From NCBI GenBank assembly GCA_023105745.1, contig JALGQZ010000001.1, positions 47,987,662-48,051,661 on the forward strand: 64,000 nucleotides of DNA. Direction: 5' to 3'. Shown in pieces: positions 1 through 12,249 of this stretch (the first letter of the stretch is position 1; each line of letters begins with the position of its first letter). Origin of the DNA: Austropuccinia psidii (Eukaryota; Basidiomycota; Pucciniomycetes; Pucciniales; Sphaerophragmiaceae). The notes beneath the pieces were generated by a model. The model was not told where the DNA came from, did no database searches, and saw nothing but the letters and a program-made list of their open reading frames with translations. The position numbers and the translations under genes are program-made.

Positions 1-3000
1 TGGAAAACCCAAATCATCAACAAATGGGCAAATGATGCTTGGAGGTTTAAAGTTGAAACAGCCTTTGAATCTGCCAAATTTAATGCTGATAAAGACAAAG
101 CTTTACCATGGTTTTGCCAACAAAAGGACAGATTAACAGCATTATATCCTGACATGTCAGAATTTATGATCCATAGAAAAATTCTGAGACAATGTGGAGG
201 TGACTTAGAGCATGCTGTCAGAAGCAGGACTACTGAACAATCTTCAGCAGAGGATATTATCAATATACTAGAAGAAGTAACCACCAGAACCAAAATTGGT
301 TCTAGTAGGGTGAATCTTAAAACAAGGTTTAATACACCTTGGAAAGATTCTGTGGACAAAAACCCCAAAGAAAATTCTAGTAATATTAAATATAAATCTG
401 CAGATACAGTCAGAAAATGCCATATTTGCCAAAGCACCACCCATTTAGCCAATACATGTCCAAAAAGGGGGAAAATCAATGAAATTGACATTGAAAAAGA
501 ACCAGATGTTGAAAAAGAAGACATAATTGAAGACAATTCAGATGATAAGTCATCCATATTCTCTGAATCTTCAAAAGATATAGAAAATATCAATGCCACT
601 TTTGACATCATGGAATCTTATTCCCACTTACCACAATTGAGCAATGGTCAAGTTGATTTATCAAAAGTTCAAGATGCACAACTTATGAAGACAAAACCAA
701 ACAGAGGAAAAGGTTATACAGCTGGTAACTCCTGTATAACAGAAGTGGTGATTGACAACAAACCCACCAAACTTTTGCTTGACCCAGGAGCCTTCTGCTC
801 TTGTGTTGGAAAATCTTTTCTTAAGACTTGTGTACCAAATTTTGAAGACCAATTGTTACCAATTGATGGTATAAAATTCAACAGTGCAAGTAACCCAATG
901 AAAGCATTAGGAATCTTTGAGACCAATGTCATATTCCCACACATAAATGGGAATTTAAGGATCACAGTTGAATTTGTTGTTATGGAAAATTGCTCTAGTA
1001 CCCATTTTATATTGGGAAATGACTATTTAATCATGTATGGGATAGATTTACATAATAACAAAGACAGATACTTTACAATTGGAGACAATAAGCGCCAGAA
1101 ATTTGCCTTTTTACCCTTTAAAAGACAAATTACAGTAAACAAAGTATCACCAGTCAACTTAGAGTTAGAGAAATTCAAGTCTGAACAGTTAAATGAGGCT
1201 GAAATAAGCCTTCATCTGACTGATAAGCAAGAAAATGAACTTTCTTCCCTTTTGTATGACCACAGAGGAGCATTTGCTACAGACAAAGAACCCCTGGGAG
1301 CAATTATTGGTCATGAAGTTGACATCATTCTTAACATTGAGAGACCTTATCCACCACTCTTAAGAAGACCTGCTTATCCAGCAAGTCCAAAATCAAGAGA
1401 AGCTCTAGAAATTCATATCAAAGAACTTCTAGACCTTGGTGTAATAAGAAAAGTAGGCCACAATGAGGAAGTAGAAATAACTACACCAGTCATAGTGGCG
1501 TGGCATAATGGAAAATCCAGAATGGTTGGGGACTTTAGAGCTCTGAACACTTACACTGTTCCAGACAGATACCCAATACCAAAAATCCAAATTGCCCTTA
1601 CTCAAATATCTCAAGCAGTGTATATAACCACTATGGATGCCCTTAAAGGATTCCATCAAAATGTAGTAACACCAAGAGCAAGAAAATACTTGAGAATTAT
1701 TGTTCATTGTGGAGTGTATGAATACTTAAGGATGCCCTTTGGTATCAAAAATGCACCTTCACACTTCCAAAGGATGATGAATGAAATCTTCCCTGAAGAA
1801 CTCTCAGAGGGATGGTTAATCATTTACATTGATGACATTATTATCTGTTCAAAGACTTGGGAGGAGCACATGTACAGATTATCAAGAGTTTTGACAAAAA
1901 TCCAATCAGTAAACATGAAAATCTCCTTGAAGAAATGTCATTTTGGATTTAAAGAACTTAAGGCACTAGGACATGTTGTATCTGGTTTGTCCCTTGGAAT
2001 TGATAAAAACAAAGTTGCAGCAGTATTGTTAAAACCCATGCCTCAGAATAAGAAGGAAATTCAGTCATTCTTAGGTTTTGCAGGATATTACAGGCAACAC
2101 ATTAAAGACTTTGCATCCATAGCAAGACCACTTTATAAGTTGTGTGACAAAGACACAGTATTTGAGATGACTGTTGACAGAGTCAAAGCTTTTGAGTCTC
2201 TAAGAGAAGCATTGACCACTGCTCCACTCTTACTGATGCCAGACTTTAAATTGCCTTTCAAACTGTATATTGATGCATCAGGGGATGGACTAGGTGCTGC
2301 ACTTCACCAAGTTCAGATCATAAATGACAAACCTGTAGAAGGACCAATATGTTTCATATCCAGGCAAATCAAACCAACTGAAGCCAGATATGGAGCAAGT
2401 CAAATGGAATGTCTATGCCTTGTCTGGGCCTTAGAGAAATTGAACTATTTCTTAGAGGGATGTGTTTTTGAAGTAATAACAGATTGTACAGCTGTGAAAT
2501 CACTTTTGAACATGAAAACACCTAACAGACACATGCTCAGATGGCAAATAGCCATACAAGAATACAGAGGCAATATGACTATTGTTCATAAGGATGGGAA
2601 TATTCATAAGAATGCAGATGGACTAAGCAGATGGCCATTACCAAATAACATTGATAATCCTGCTTATGTTCCAGAAGAAGCTTCACCACAAATTCCAATA
2701 GAAGGAATAAGTGTTACAGACTTGAACACCACCTTCTTTGAAGAAGTCAGAAATAGTTACACTCAAGATAAGAATTGTAGCATCTTATGCCAATTACTTA
2801 ACAAAGACTGTAAAGACAACTCTCTAATACATGCCTTGGATGAAGTATGGAGAAAATCTTATAATGAAGGGAGATTTCACCTACTAGATGGTATAATTTA
2901 CCACAGAACCAAGCACACATGTGTCATGACAGTTGTAGACAGGTCATTAATCAATATTGTACTGAAAGAATGCCATGATAGTCCCTTTTCAGGACATCTT

Positions 3001-4299
3001 TCTGAGGACAGAACAAGAGAGAAAGTTAAGACCTGCATATGGTGGCCAATGTGGCAAAAAGATGTTGCAGAATATTGCAAAACCTGTGACAGATGCCAAA
3101 AGGCAAATAAATCCACTTGCAAAAGACTTGGAAATATGATGAAAATCCAAGAACCAAACAGACCTTGGGAAATTGTCCATATGGATTGGGTAACTGGCCT
3201 ACCACCAGGAGGTGACAGGAGCTATAATGCTTGCCTAGTAATTGTGGACAGATTCAGTAAAACTCCAATCTTTTTACCATGTCACAAAGATGATACAGCC
3301 ATGGATACAGCTCTTCTGATATGGAATAGAGTAGTGTCATGGACTGGGATATTTACAAATATCATCAGTGATAGAGATCCCAAATTCACCTCAGCTCTAT
3401 GGACAAATCTTCACCAATTATTTGGCACAAAACTGTCTTTCTCTACAGCCTACCACCCACAAACTGATGGTCTGGCTGAAAGAATGATCCAAACCTTAGA
3501 GGACATGGTGAGAAGATTTTGTGCATATGGCCTTGAATTCAAAGATTGTGATGGATTTACCCATGATTGGTGTACTCTGTTACCAGCACTGGAATTAGCA
3601 TATAAAACATCAATCCATTCCAGTACCAATCAGACTCCTGCTATTCTAGAAAAAGGATGGAACCCCAAGTTACCCCAAGATTCCTTGAGGAAAGACCTAA
3701 TTGAAATACATCCCACAGCTGCTAGCTTCAAAGGAATGCTAGACAAAGCTAGAAAGCATGCAGTGAGATGCATGGAGGACTATTTTGCATATGCTAAAGA
3801 CAAATGGGATAAATCTCATGCAACTCCAGATTTCAAAGTGGGGGACCTAGTTCTTGTATCCACCACTAACTTCAATAACATCAAAGGATGTAAAAAGTTA
3901 AAAGACTCCTTTGCAGGACCTTTTGTGATTAAGGCCCTCCATGGAGAAAATGCTGTTGAAGTAGAGTTATATGAAGAACTTAGCAATAAGCACCCTACAT
4001 TTCCAGTAAGCTTGATAAAGCCATACAAATCTAGTGATGCTGAGAAATTTCCCTTGAGGAATAAGATTCCCCAAGTTATACCTCCTATTGAGACATCTGG
4101 TACTAAGAAAATAACCAAAGTTCTTAAAGAAAGGAAATTAAGAACGAAGAAAGTAAGGGAATACCTTGTTAGGTACAGTGACCCAACTTGTGAAGATGAA
4201 TGGTTAGAAGAGAAAGATATACCAGAAGCCACCAAACTCCTGAGGAGATTCAGACACACTAGAAACACCGATATATTACAAAGTAATATTCTTTTTTAG
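1..4299 (+). CDS. Gag-Pol polyprotein of Ty3/Gypsy element A1 (5' end outside window)
   Basis: The polyprotein would make the capsid-like Gag and the enzymes that copy and integrate the element. The frame is open from base 1; the first ATG in the window is at 154, so the true start lies upstream. Numbering residues from 154: a CCHC zinc knuckle (C-x2-C-x4-H-x4-C) begins at residue 89; the retropepsin motif lies at 210; reverse transcriptase has YIDD at 558-561; RNase H has D707, E752 and D777; the integrase zinc finger is H941, H948, C978, C981; the integrase core is D1011, D1073 and E1109 with D,D(35)E spacing; a chromodomain-like tail covers about 1318-1370. The protease motif reads D-P-G-A instead of D-T/S-G-A, so the protease is probably dead although the rest is intact. 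The stop at 4297-4299 is directly followed by the polypurine tract. Confidence 0.95.
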   Translation, partial: WKTQIINKWANDAWRFKVETAFESAKFNADKDKALPWFCQQKDRLTALYPDMSEFMIHRKILRQCGGDLEHAVRSRTTEQSSAEDIINILEEVTTRTKIGSSRVNLKTRFNTPWKDSVDKNPKENSSNIKYKSADTVRKCHICQSTTHLANTCPKRGKINEIDIEKEPDVEKEDIIEDNSDDKSSIFSESSKDIENINATFDIMESYSHLPQLSNGQVDLSKVQDAQLMKTKPNRGKGYTAGNSCITEVVIDNKPTKLLLDPGAFCSCVGKSFLKTCVPNFEDQLLPIDGIKFNSASNPMKALGIFETNVIFPHINGNLRITVEFVVMENCSSTHFILGNDYLIMYGIDLHNNKDRYFTIGDNKRQKFAFLPFKRQITVNKVSPVNLELEKFKSEQLNEAEISLHLTDKQENELSSLLYDHRGAFATDKEPLGAIIGHEVDIILNIERPYPPLLRRPAYPASPKSREALEIHIKELLDLGVIRKVGHNEEVEITTPVIVAWHNGKSRMVGDFRALNTYTVPDRYPIPKIQIALTQISQAVYITTMDALKGFHQNVVTPRARKYLRIIVHCGVYEYLRMPFGIKNAPSHFQRMMNEIFPEELSEGWLIIYIDDIIICSKTWEEHMYRLSRVLTKIQSVNMKISLKKCHFGFKELKALGHVVSGLSLGIDKNKVAAVLLKPMPQNKKEIQSFLGFAGYYRQHIKDFASIARPLYKLCDKDTVFEMTVDRVKAFESLREALTTAPLLLMPDFKLPFKLYIDASGDGLGAALHQVQIINDKPVEGPICFISRQIKPTEARYGASQMECLCLVWALEKLNYFLEGCVFEVITDCTAVKSLLNMKTPNRHMLRWQIAIQEYRGNMTIVHKDGNIHKNADGLSRWPLPNNIDNPAYVPEEASPQIPIEGISVTDLNTTFFEEVRNSYTQDKNCSILCQLLNKDCKDNSLIHALDEVWRKSYNEGRFHLLDGIIYHRTKHTCVMTVVDRSLINIVLKECHDSPFSGHLSEDRTREKVKTCIWWPMWQKDVAEYCKTCDRCQKANKSTCKRLGNMMKIQEPNRPWEIVHMDWVTGLPPGGDRSYNACLVIVDRFSKTPIFLPCHKDDTAMDTALLIWNRVVSWTGIFTNIISDRDPKFTSALWTNLHQLFGTKLSFSTAYHPQTDGLAERMIQTLEDMVRRFCAYGLEFKDCDGFTHDWCTLLPALELAYKTSIHSSTNQTPAILEKGWNPKLPQDSLRKDLIEIHPTAASFKGMLDKARKHAVRCMEDYFAYAKDKWDKSHATPDFKVGDLVLVSTTNFNNIKGCKKLKDSFAGPFVIKALHGENAVEVELYEELSNKHPTFPVSLIKPYKSSDAEKFPLRNKIPQVIPPIETSGTKKITKVLKERKLRTKKVREYLVRYSDPTCEDEWLEEKDIPEATKLLRRFRHTRNTDILQSNILF

Positions 4300-4309
4300 G
4301 GGGAGGGAA
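4300..4309 (+). other. Polypurine tract of element A1
   Basis: An uninterrupted run of purines (GGGGAGGGAA) lies between the Gag-Pol stop codon and the first base of the 3' LTR. This is the expected place and composition for the plus-strand DNA primer of an LTR retrotransposon. Families B and D carry a similar tract (GGTGG-GGGAA type) at the same place. Confidence 0.85.
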
Positions 4310-4860
4310 TGTGAGCCTTAGAGGTAATTTCATATACCCAAAAGACCACAAATATAAAAAATAACATATTAATATAAATAAAATAAATTTATTTATATTA
4401 TTAAAATAAAAATAAAAAATATAAATATAAAATTATATTAAAAATAAAAAATTAATTATAATTTAAAAATAAAATTACTTTAAATTTTGTAAATATAAAA
4501 TTACATTTATACTTGAAAAATTTAAGTAAAAATGAAATTTTAACAAAATTGTGAAAAAATAAATAAATTTGGAAAAAAGTTAAATAAAATTTATTATAAC
4601 TTTTTATCCAATAAATAAACATATAAATTTTATTTCACCATTGGATTCCTCATAAAAAATCAGGTGGGGTCACCTCTGAGTGAAATTTTTGTAACTCAAC
4701 TCTAAATAAGCTTAAATTAAGTTTTTAGTATTTTCAATACAAAAGTTGAAAATCCTCAAAACCTTAATTTAATTCACACCACATGTGGTGTTAACCATCA
4801 ATTTTTGTGTTAAAATTGAGGTGTTGTGTTTAGTTTAGAAGTTATGAGGAATTAAAGTAT

Positions 4861-4882
4861 TTTCAATTGAATTCAATTGAAA
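4861..4882. repeat. Perfect 22-bp palindrome in LTR A
   Basis: The stretch is its own reverse complement, centred on GAATTC and flanked by CAATTG on each side. It recurs unchanged at 6341-6362 and 51423-51444 in two other LTR A copies and is lost in the older copy at 24193-25998. A second perfect palindrome, CACCACATGTGGTG, lies at 4777-4790. Both fit protein-binding or hairpin sites of the promoter region; no function can be shown. Confidence 0.75.
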
Positions 4883-5522
4883 TGTCAAAATGTGCGCGTG
4901 TATTACATAAGTGAACTTTGATTTACATATGAGGTGTCAATTATTACTGTATTGTACTGTACAATTGAATTGAATTACATATGTAAAGTATAAGTATAAT
5001 ACATGATGAGGAATTAAAGGAAAAATAAATTGGAAAGATTAAATTTGGGGGGAAAAAGGAACTCCAGCTCTAAGGGGGAGCTAGACCCCCAAAATCCTTG
5101 CTGACAGGCGTGGGATGTCAAAATTCACGCAAAAGTTCATCACTTTTGGCCTGGAATTGAGTTACAGGGTCTGTGGACTCAATTGATGATGAGGTTTTGA
5201 TACCAACTGGGGTAGTTTTAGCTGTTGCCAAGAAGGTAAAACTACCCTTAAGATAAAACAATCATAATAAAAACAGTTTTAACTGGTTTCTACGCCTCTG
5301 ACACACATTCTGACGTGTTTTGAAGGCTCTAGGCCTGGTATTGCTATATTAATGGCTGATTTAAGGGTCTAAAATGGCTAAAAATGGCTAAAAATGGCTT
5401 AAACCAGCCCTTTTTGGTCTAAACCAGGGTTCAATGATGCCATAATTGGCTTTTCTGTTGTCAGACTGTTTTTCACGACTGACAAGAGTAAATTTTACTT
5501 TTGGAGTAAGAGAATTGATGGC

Positions 5523-5530
5523 TATAAAAG
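5523..5530 (+). promoter_or_regulatory. TATA box of LTR A
   Basis: TATAAAAG lies about 620 bp before the LTR end and is conserved at 6981-6988 in the neighbouring LTR and at 50774-50781 (minus strand) in the solo LTR. The position suits a Pol II promoter at the U3/R border. The transcription start itself cannot be read from the sequence. Confidence 0.6.
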
Positions 5531-6147
5531 AATGTCTTCTTTGCCCCACTTTTCTCTTCATGTTAGAATCTTTTCCTTTTATTAATTAGTTTAAAACTGT
5601 TAAACCAATCAATCAAAGATTCCAACCACCACTTTTAAATCATTTTAATCCTTTTAAACACGTGAAAAAATCATTATAATCATTGTTTGTAACTCTTATA
5701 ATCATTTTTACCCCTGAACCACCCCAAAAGTGAATTAAAGCATCTTTCATCACTGTTAACTTTGTCACTTTTTTTCCAAATTCACTCTGGTCACTTTTGG
5801 GCGTGTTTTCTCTTTAATATTCTTTTTAAAGACTTTGTTCTTTAATTAATTGCTTGCACTTCTTTGCTCAATTAATTCCAATTGAAATTGCTCTTGAAGA
5901 AATTTCTTTTGTAGCCTTAAAATATCTCTTGTAGAGTATTTTTGGGATAAATTTTTATTGTTGGTAAAACAATAAATTTTTATAATATTATTGTTTTATA
6001 CTAATAAAGTTATAAACAATAAATTTGGCGTGTTTTCTCTTAAAAATAATATTTCATACTATTTTTAATTGAATTTTACCTTATACAAATTTTGAGGACA
6101 GGAGAAGTACTTGATTTTTAATAAAAGTTTCATATCCACACCTTACA

Positions 6148-7602
6148 GGTCACCTCTGAGTGAAATTTTTGTAACTCAACTCTAAATAAGCTTAAATTAA
6201 GTTTTTAGTATTTTCAATACAAAAATTGAAAATCCTCAAAACTTTGAATTGATTCACACCACATGTGGTGCTAACCATCAATTTTTGTGTTAAAATTGAG
6301 GTGTTGTGCTTAGTTTAGAAGTTATGAGGAATTGAAGTATTTTCAATTGAATTCAATTGAAACATCAAAATGTGCGCGTGTATTACATAAGTGAACTTTG
6401 ATTTACATATGAGGTTTCAATTATTACTGTATTTTACTTTACAATTCAATTGAAATACATATGTAAATCACAAGTATAATACATGATGAGGAATTAAAGG
6501 AAAAAATAAATTGGGGGGGGGGAAAGGAACTCTAGCTCTAAGGGGGAGCTAGACCCCCAAAATCCTTGCTGACAGGCATGAGATGTCAAGATTCATGCAA
6601 ACGTTCATCACGTTTGGGCTGGAATTGAGTCACAGGGTCTGTGACTCAATTGATGATGAGGTTTTGATACCAACCAGGGAAGTTTTAACTGTTGCCAAGA
6701 GGGTAAAACTACCCTTAGGTTAAAAGCATGTTAATAAAAACAGTCTTAACTGGTTTCTACGCCTCCTAAACACATTCTGACGTGTTGTGAAGGCTCTAGA
6801 CCAGGTATTACTATAGCAATGGCTGATTTAAGGGTCTCAAATGGCTGAAAATGGCTTAAACCAGCCCTTTTTTGGTCTTAACCAGGGTTCAATGATTCCA
6901 TAATTGGCTTTTCCGTTGTCAGCCTGATTTTCACTACTGACAAGAGCAAATTTTACTTTTGGAGTAAGAGAATTGATGGCTATAAAAGAATGTCTTCTTT
7001 GCCCCACTTGCCTCTTCATGTTAGAATCTTTTCCTTTTATAATTAGTTTGAACACAGTTAAAACAACAATAAAAGATTCCAACCACCTTTTTTAAATCAT
7101 TTTAAACCTTTTCACCACGTTAAAAAATGATTATAATCATTGTTTGTAACTCTTATAATCATTCTTACCCCTGAACCACCCCAAAAAGTCAATTAAAGCA
7201 TCTTTCATCACTGTTAACATTTTCACTTTGTTTCCAAATTCACTCTGGTCACTTTTGGGTGTGTTTTTTCTTTAATAATTTTTTTAAAGACTCTGTTCTT
7301 CAATTGATTGCTTGCAGTTCTTTGCTCAATTAATTCCAATTGAAATTGCTCTTGAAGAAATTTCTTTTGTAGCCTTAAATATCTCTTGTAGAGTATTTCT
7401 GGATAAATTTTCATTGTTGGTAAAACAATAAATCTTTATAATATTGGTGTTTTATACTAATGAAGCTATAAACAATAAAATTGGCGTGTTTTCTCTTAAA
7501 AATAATATATCTTACTATTTTGATTTATTTTTACCTTATACAAATTTTGAGGACAGGAAAAGTACTTGATCTTTAATCAAAGTTTTATATCCACACCTTA
7601 CA
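6148..7602 (+). repeat. Older LTR A' missing its first ~360 bp, right half of an interrupted LTR
   Basis: The sequence restarts inside LTR A at the point equivalent to about 4674 and runs to the normal end CACCTTACA at 7602. It is visibly more diverged from the A1 LTR than the solo copy in D1 is. The simplest reading is that A1 jumped into this LTR in the same orientation, leaving the missing 5' part upstream of the window. On its right it joins the middle of an RT gene at 7603, so A' itself is an insertion into element B, with predicted TSD ACTAA (7603-7607). Confidence 0.85.
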
Positions 7603-10171
7603 ACTAAGGATAATAGTCCACTGTGGAATTTTTGAATATCTCAGAATGCCATTTGGTAGACAAATGCACCATCTCATTACCAAAGGATGATGAATGCCAT
7701 ATTTCCTGAATAATTATCAGAAGGATGGCTGATTATTTCTATTGATGATATCATAATTTGCTCATAGACCTGGAACTGTCACTTATCAAGACTAGAGAGA
7801 ATCTTGCAAGAATTAGTCCAGGTAAACATGAAAATCAAGTGTCATTTTGCATACAGTGAACTGAAAGCACTAGGACATGTTGTATCTGGACTAAGTTTGG
7901 GCATAGACAAGAACAAAGTACCAGCAGTACTATTGAAACCAATGCCCCAAACTAACAAAGAAATGCAATCATGTCTAGGATTTGCTGGTTATTACAGAAA
8001 ACATATAAAAGATTTTGCAAGAATTGCTAAGCCATTGTATAAGCTCTGTGACCAACAGAGAGGATATGAAATGACTGAAGAAAGAGTTAAGGCATATGAA
8101 GAATTGAAAAATTCCTTAACAAATGCCCCATTTCTTCTAATTCCAGATTGGAAGCTACCCTTTAAGCTATATATTGATGCTTGTGGAGAAGGACTAGGTG
8201 CTGCACTACACCAGACACAAATCATCAATGAAAAACCTGTTGAACGACCGATTTGCTTCATTTCAAGACAAATAAAGCCAACAGAAGCAAGTTATGGAGC
8301 AAGCCAAATGAAATGCCTCTTCTTAGTGTGGGCTGTGGAAAAATTACACTATTATTTAGATGGGACAGTGTTTTATGTAATTACAGATTGCAATGCTAGA
8401 AAATCTTTATTAAACATGAAAAACCCAAATAGACATATGTTAAGATGGCAAATTGCCCTCCAAGAATATAGAGGAAATATGACTATAGCTCTTAAATCTG
8501 GTAATATTCATAAAAATGAAGATTTTCTTAGCAGATGGGCTCTGGCAAATACACCTGAAAACCCAGCATGGGTACCACAGGAAGAGCACCATGTAGAAGA
8601 CATATGCGTAGCAGATATAGGCACAGAATTCTTTGACCAAGTTAAAGAAAGCTATAGAATGGATAAAAACTGCCATATCTTATTCCAACTCCTAATGAAA
8701 TACTCTAAAGACCCTTGACTTTTATCAAAACTAGATGAAACATGGAAAAAAGCCCATGATGAAGGAAGATTTCACCTCCTTGATGGAATCCTTTACCATA
8801 GAGATCAACACACATGTGTTATGGCTTTAACAGATAGAACTCTAATAAAAACTATACTACATGAATTTCATGATACTGTTGCAGCTGGACATCTCTCAGA
8901 AGACAGAACACTAGAGAGGGTAAAAACCTACTCTTGGTGGCCAAATTGGAAGAAAGATGTTGCAGAATACTGCCAAGCTTGTGACAGAGGCTAAAAGACA
9001 AACAGAGCAACAGGTAAAAAATCTGGAATGATGATCCAAATCCAAGACCCAAAATACCCTTGGGAAATAGTTCCACTGGATTGGGTAACAGCATTACCTC
9101 CAGGAGGAGACAGAAGTTACAATGCTTGCCTAGTATTAGTTGACAGATACAGCAAACCCCAATTTTGTTACCATGTCACAAGGATGATACAGCTTTGAAT
9201 ACAGCCATAATGATATGGAATAAAGCTATTAGCCACACAGGCTTACTCCAAAACATCATAAGTGATAGAGACCCAAACTTTACTTCAGCATTATGTACAA
9301 ACCTCCATAACCTGTTTGGAACAAAACTATCATTCTCAAAATATTTCCACCCCCAAACTGATGGTCTAGCAGAAAGAATGATACAGACATTAGAAGACAT
9401 GATCAGAATATTCTGTGTTTATGGCCTAGAATTCAAGGATTCTGATGGTTTTACCCATTATTGGTGTACATTAATACCAGCTCTTGAACTGGCATATACA
9501 ACATCAATCCACTCTTCAACTGGCAAGAAACCTGAAATGCTATAAAAAGACTGGAATCCGACACTCCCTTATGATACCCTCAAAAATGACTTAGTGGACA
9601 TACACCCAACAGAAAGTAGCTTCAAGTTCATGCTTGACAAATCAAGACACAATGCAAACAGATTTATGCAAGATTCTTTCAAGTATGCAAAAGAAAAATG
9701 GGATAAAAGTCATAAACCAACTGACTTCAAAATAGGAGACTTGGTCCTAGTGTCAACTCTAAATTTCAATAATATAAAAGTCCCAAATAAATTGAAAGAT
9801 TCCTTTGCAGGACCACTTATGATAAATGCACTACATGGACCTAATGCAGTGCAATGAGAGCTCACAGGTGAACTCATGAACAAACACCCAACCTTCCCTG
9901 GAATTCTGATAAGACCTTACAGCTCAAGTGAAAATTAACTATTTTCACTAAGAAATAAACCCCCACTTGAAACACCCCCTTTAAAAGAAGGAGAAGAAAA
10001 GAAAATTGTGAAAGTCCTTAAAGAAAGAAGGACAAGAAAGAAAAAAGAAGGGGAATACCTTGTAAGGTATAGAAATCCAACTCAAGAAGATGAATGGCTG
10101 CTTGGGAGGGACATAAAAAATTCTGATAAACTATTAAGAAGGTTCAGACATGAAAAAAAGCCTAAAGAATA
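7603..10171 (+). pseudogene. Decayed pol of element B (RT part, RNase H, integrase, chromodomain-like tail)
   Basis: The coding homology starts inside RT because the upstream half is beyond the nested A' and A1 insertions. A frameshift follows the MPFG motif near 7655. The catalytic YIDD reads SIDD and is soon followed by a TAG. RNase H and the RT thumb are open from 7804 to 8715, ending in a TGA that replaces a serine codon. In the integrase zinc finger the second C-x2-C pair is damaged (Cys to Gly, then TAA near 8994). A deletion before 9165 shifts the frame; the core DDE motifs are still readable at 9165-9545. The tail ends with a chromodomain-like segment and a TAG at 10169-10171. The copy is clearly dead. 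It resembles D1 and A1 Pol about equally. Confidence 0.9.
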
Positions 10172-10290
10172 GAAAAATGAAACATTAGGGAGATTCAAGA
10201 CTAAGAAAGTCTAGTGAGGAGGTAGGACAGTGGATGATACCCTAATTAACTACATCAGAGTGTGGTAAAATCTCCTTTGGTGGTAGGGAA
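10172..10290 (+). other. 3' untranslated region and polypurine tract of element B
   Basis: This non-coding stretch links the pol stop to the LTR. Its last bases, GGTGGTAGGGAA, form the polypurine tract immediately before the LTR's TGTGAGCC. The tract resembles that of D1 (50094-50106, minus strand). Confidence 0.7.
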
Positions 10291-12249
10291 TGTGAGCCTT
10301 TGAGATATGACCACATAGCCAAAAAGGTCACAACAAAATTTCTGTAATAATTGTACTTGTAATAATAATCTCAAAGACTAGTAAAAGTACCATAATTAAG
10401 TACAAAATCTGAATTAACTCGGAATCTAATGGGTAAAAATGTAAAATAAGTCACACCATTGGATTCCTCATGGTAAAATACACATATGTAATTTTTATGG
10501 AATATTTGAAAAGTCAATAATTACTGAAGAATAAGTAATAATACCTGAAAAAAGGTATAAAACTTTATTTAACTCAGAAGCCAATGAAACAACATGTGAA
10601 ATAAATTCTACCATTGAATTCTCCATAAATCACCACACATAAGACAATTATAAAGTTATTCTCTAAAGACAATAATTAAGGAATTAAGCTGCATATATGC
10701 ACTCTTTTGGTCAATGCATATATTCATGGTTTTTGGCTAATATCTCTTGAAATATACAAGATGTAGAGATAAACCAAAAATAAAGTCACCATGTGACTAC
10801 TGTAAGAACACAGATATAAACTTTATTTTACAATTTATAAACAAGGCTAAAACTTGTAAATGATTATTGACTAAAATCAATGAAGCTGTTGACCACTTTG
10901 TTGTGAAAGTGGTCAAAACTTAAAAAAAAGGAAACAGTAAGATTCTTATAGTTCATACGTGAAGACGTATTTAATTTTTATTATAATATTCAAGGTATAA
11001 CCCCTTGAAGTCACGGTTTGAAGTTTAAAATATTAAATTTTGACAGAAAAGATGAGTTACAAGAAAAATCATCATAAATAGAGTTTTTATTATGTAATAA
11101 AATTATCTTTTCAGTTTAATGAGAACATGCCAAGCTATCAGAATCTACTTCCAGAATAGCTGTAGCATGTATAGCCTAAAAGGTATTAATGATCAAAGCT
11201 TAAGCTTAAATTTGATCATTTATGATCACTCACTGTAATCTTATGTTACGTTTAACGGTTATATAAGTTATAGAAATGTTGAATAATATTAGATTATGAC
11301 TAATACTAACAATATCCACAAATCTTAGGCTTCTTCCAAGCCTATGATGGCATCAAATTTAGAGTTATAGTGATAACTCTAAATTCTGGAGTAATAGTGA
11401 GATAAGATGGTTTGATCATGATGTAATAATCACTAAAACTTAAAAAAATGATAATTTATAGTAGAGAACATCAGTAAACGTCTACTAGAAGCCTCCTGGA
11501 CTCTAGAAGGGAGGTATTTACTATAAATAGAGCTCTTTTTACTATATTTTCCCCTCAGACACATCAAAACATTAAAACAATTCAATCAAAAGGTAAAATC
11601 TTTATTCTTTATATATAAATCATTTATATTATCAAAGACCAAAGGTAATATTTATCATAATTATCATTTTTGACATCATTACTTCAATTGTTCTTCTGTT
11701 TTGCTACAATTCTCTTAAAATTCTCATTTCCACATAAAATCAAGAAATTTGTGATTCCTCTTATTTTTATTTGCAAATACAATTTGAATAAGCTGTATTT
11801 ACATCATTTGGCATGAATTCATCCAGAATTATTATATTAAGTGTCAAAAGTAGGTTCTTTTATCTTATTATAAGAATTTCTCTCTATTATTACTATTGAT
11901 AATTCTTCAATTATCATAAATAGTATTTATATTAATATATAACCTTAATATTGGTAATATTATTGTTATTAATTGTTCTTTATTAATAAAAAACAATTTT
12001 TTAAACCTTTATTATTTGTTGGTAACAATAATAAAGTGGTTTTAAATGTATTAATTATCTTATATTAATATATTTATTTATTATATTATTATATCCATTT
12101 AATAATATAATTATTTCACGCCATAATTATAATAATTCTTTATTATTATAATGATTCTTCATATTATTTATCTTATTTATAAGGAAATTCATAGTAAAAT
12201 AAGTAAAATATCAGTAATTTTAGTTATTGTTTCATAGTAAAGGCTTACA
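10291..12249 (+). repeat. 3' LTR of element B (family B LTR)
   Basis: The 1959-bp repeat begins TGTGAGCCTTTGAGATATG and ends GGCTTACA. Related copies lie at 30521-32324 and 38427-40184. It has a TATAAATA box at 11522 and a region where a segment seems duplicated: the phrase around CACCATTGGATTCCTCAT (near 10453) returns in altered form near 10603, with similar flanks. On its right it joins gag of element C2 with no spacer, so element B is an insertion in C2, with predicted TSD AGAGG (12250-12254). Confidence 0.9.
11522..11529 (+). promoter_or_regulatory. TATA box of LTR B
   Basis: TATAAATA precedes a pyrimidine-rich stretch and a CCCCTCAGA motif. The CCCCTCAGA motif also follows the corresponding region of the two other LTR B copies (near 31630 and 39520). 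Its place in the LTR resembles that of the TATA box in LTR A. Confidence 0.5.

Larger units (their letters stand above)
4310..6147 (+). repeat. 3' LTR of element A1 (family A LTR, complete)
   Basis: The 1838-bp repeat begins TGTGAGCCTTAGAGG and ends CACCTTACA, giving TG...CA termini. It is almost identical to the solo copy at 50182-51995 on the minus strand and similar to 6148-7602 and 24193-25998. It contains a TATAAAAG box, an AATGGCT-type short repeat near 5371-5405, two perfect palindromes near 4777 and 4861, and a GC-rich segment near 5060-5100. The following five bases (GGTCA, 6148-6152) are the predicted right TSD; the left copy is outside the window. Confidence 0.93.

Noticed and set aside
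3816..4268. 150-codon antisense ORF in A1 pol, and similar long antisense ORFs (45590-46039, 46843-47229)
   Set aside because: They mirror the real pol or gag frames on the other strand and have hydrophobic low-information products typical of such shadows.
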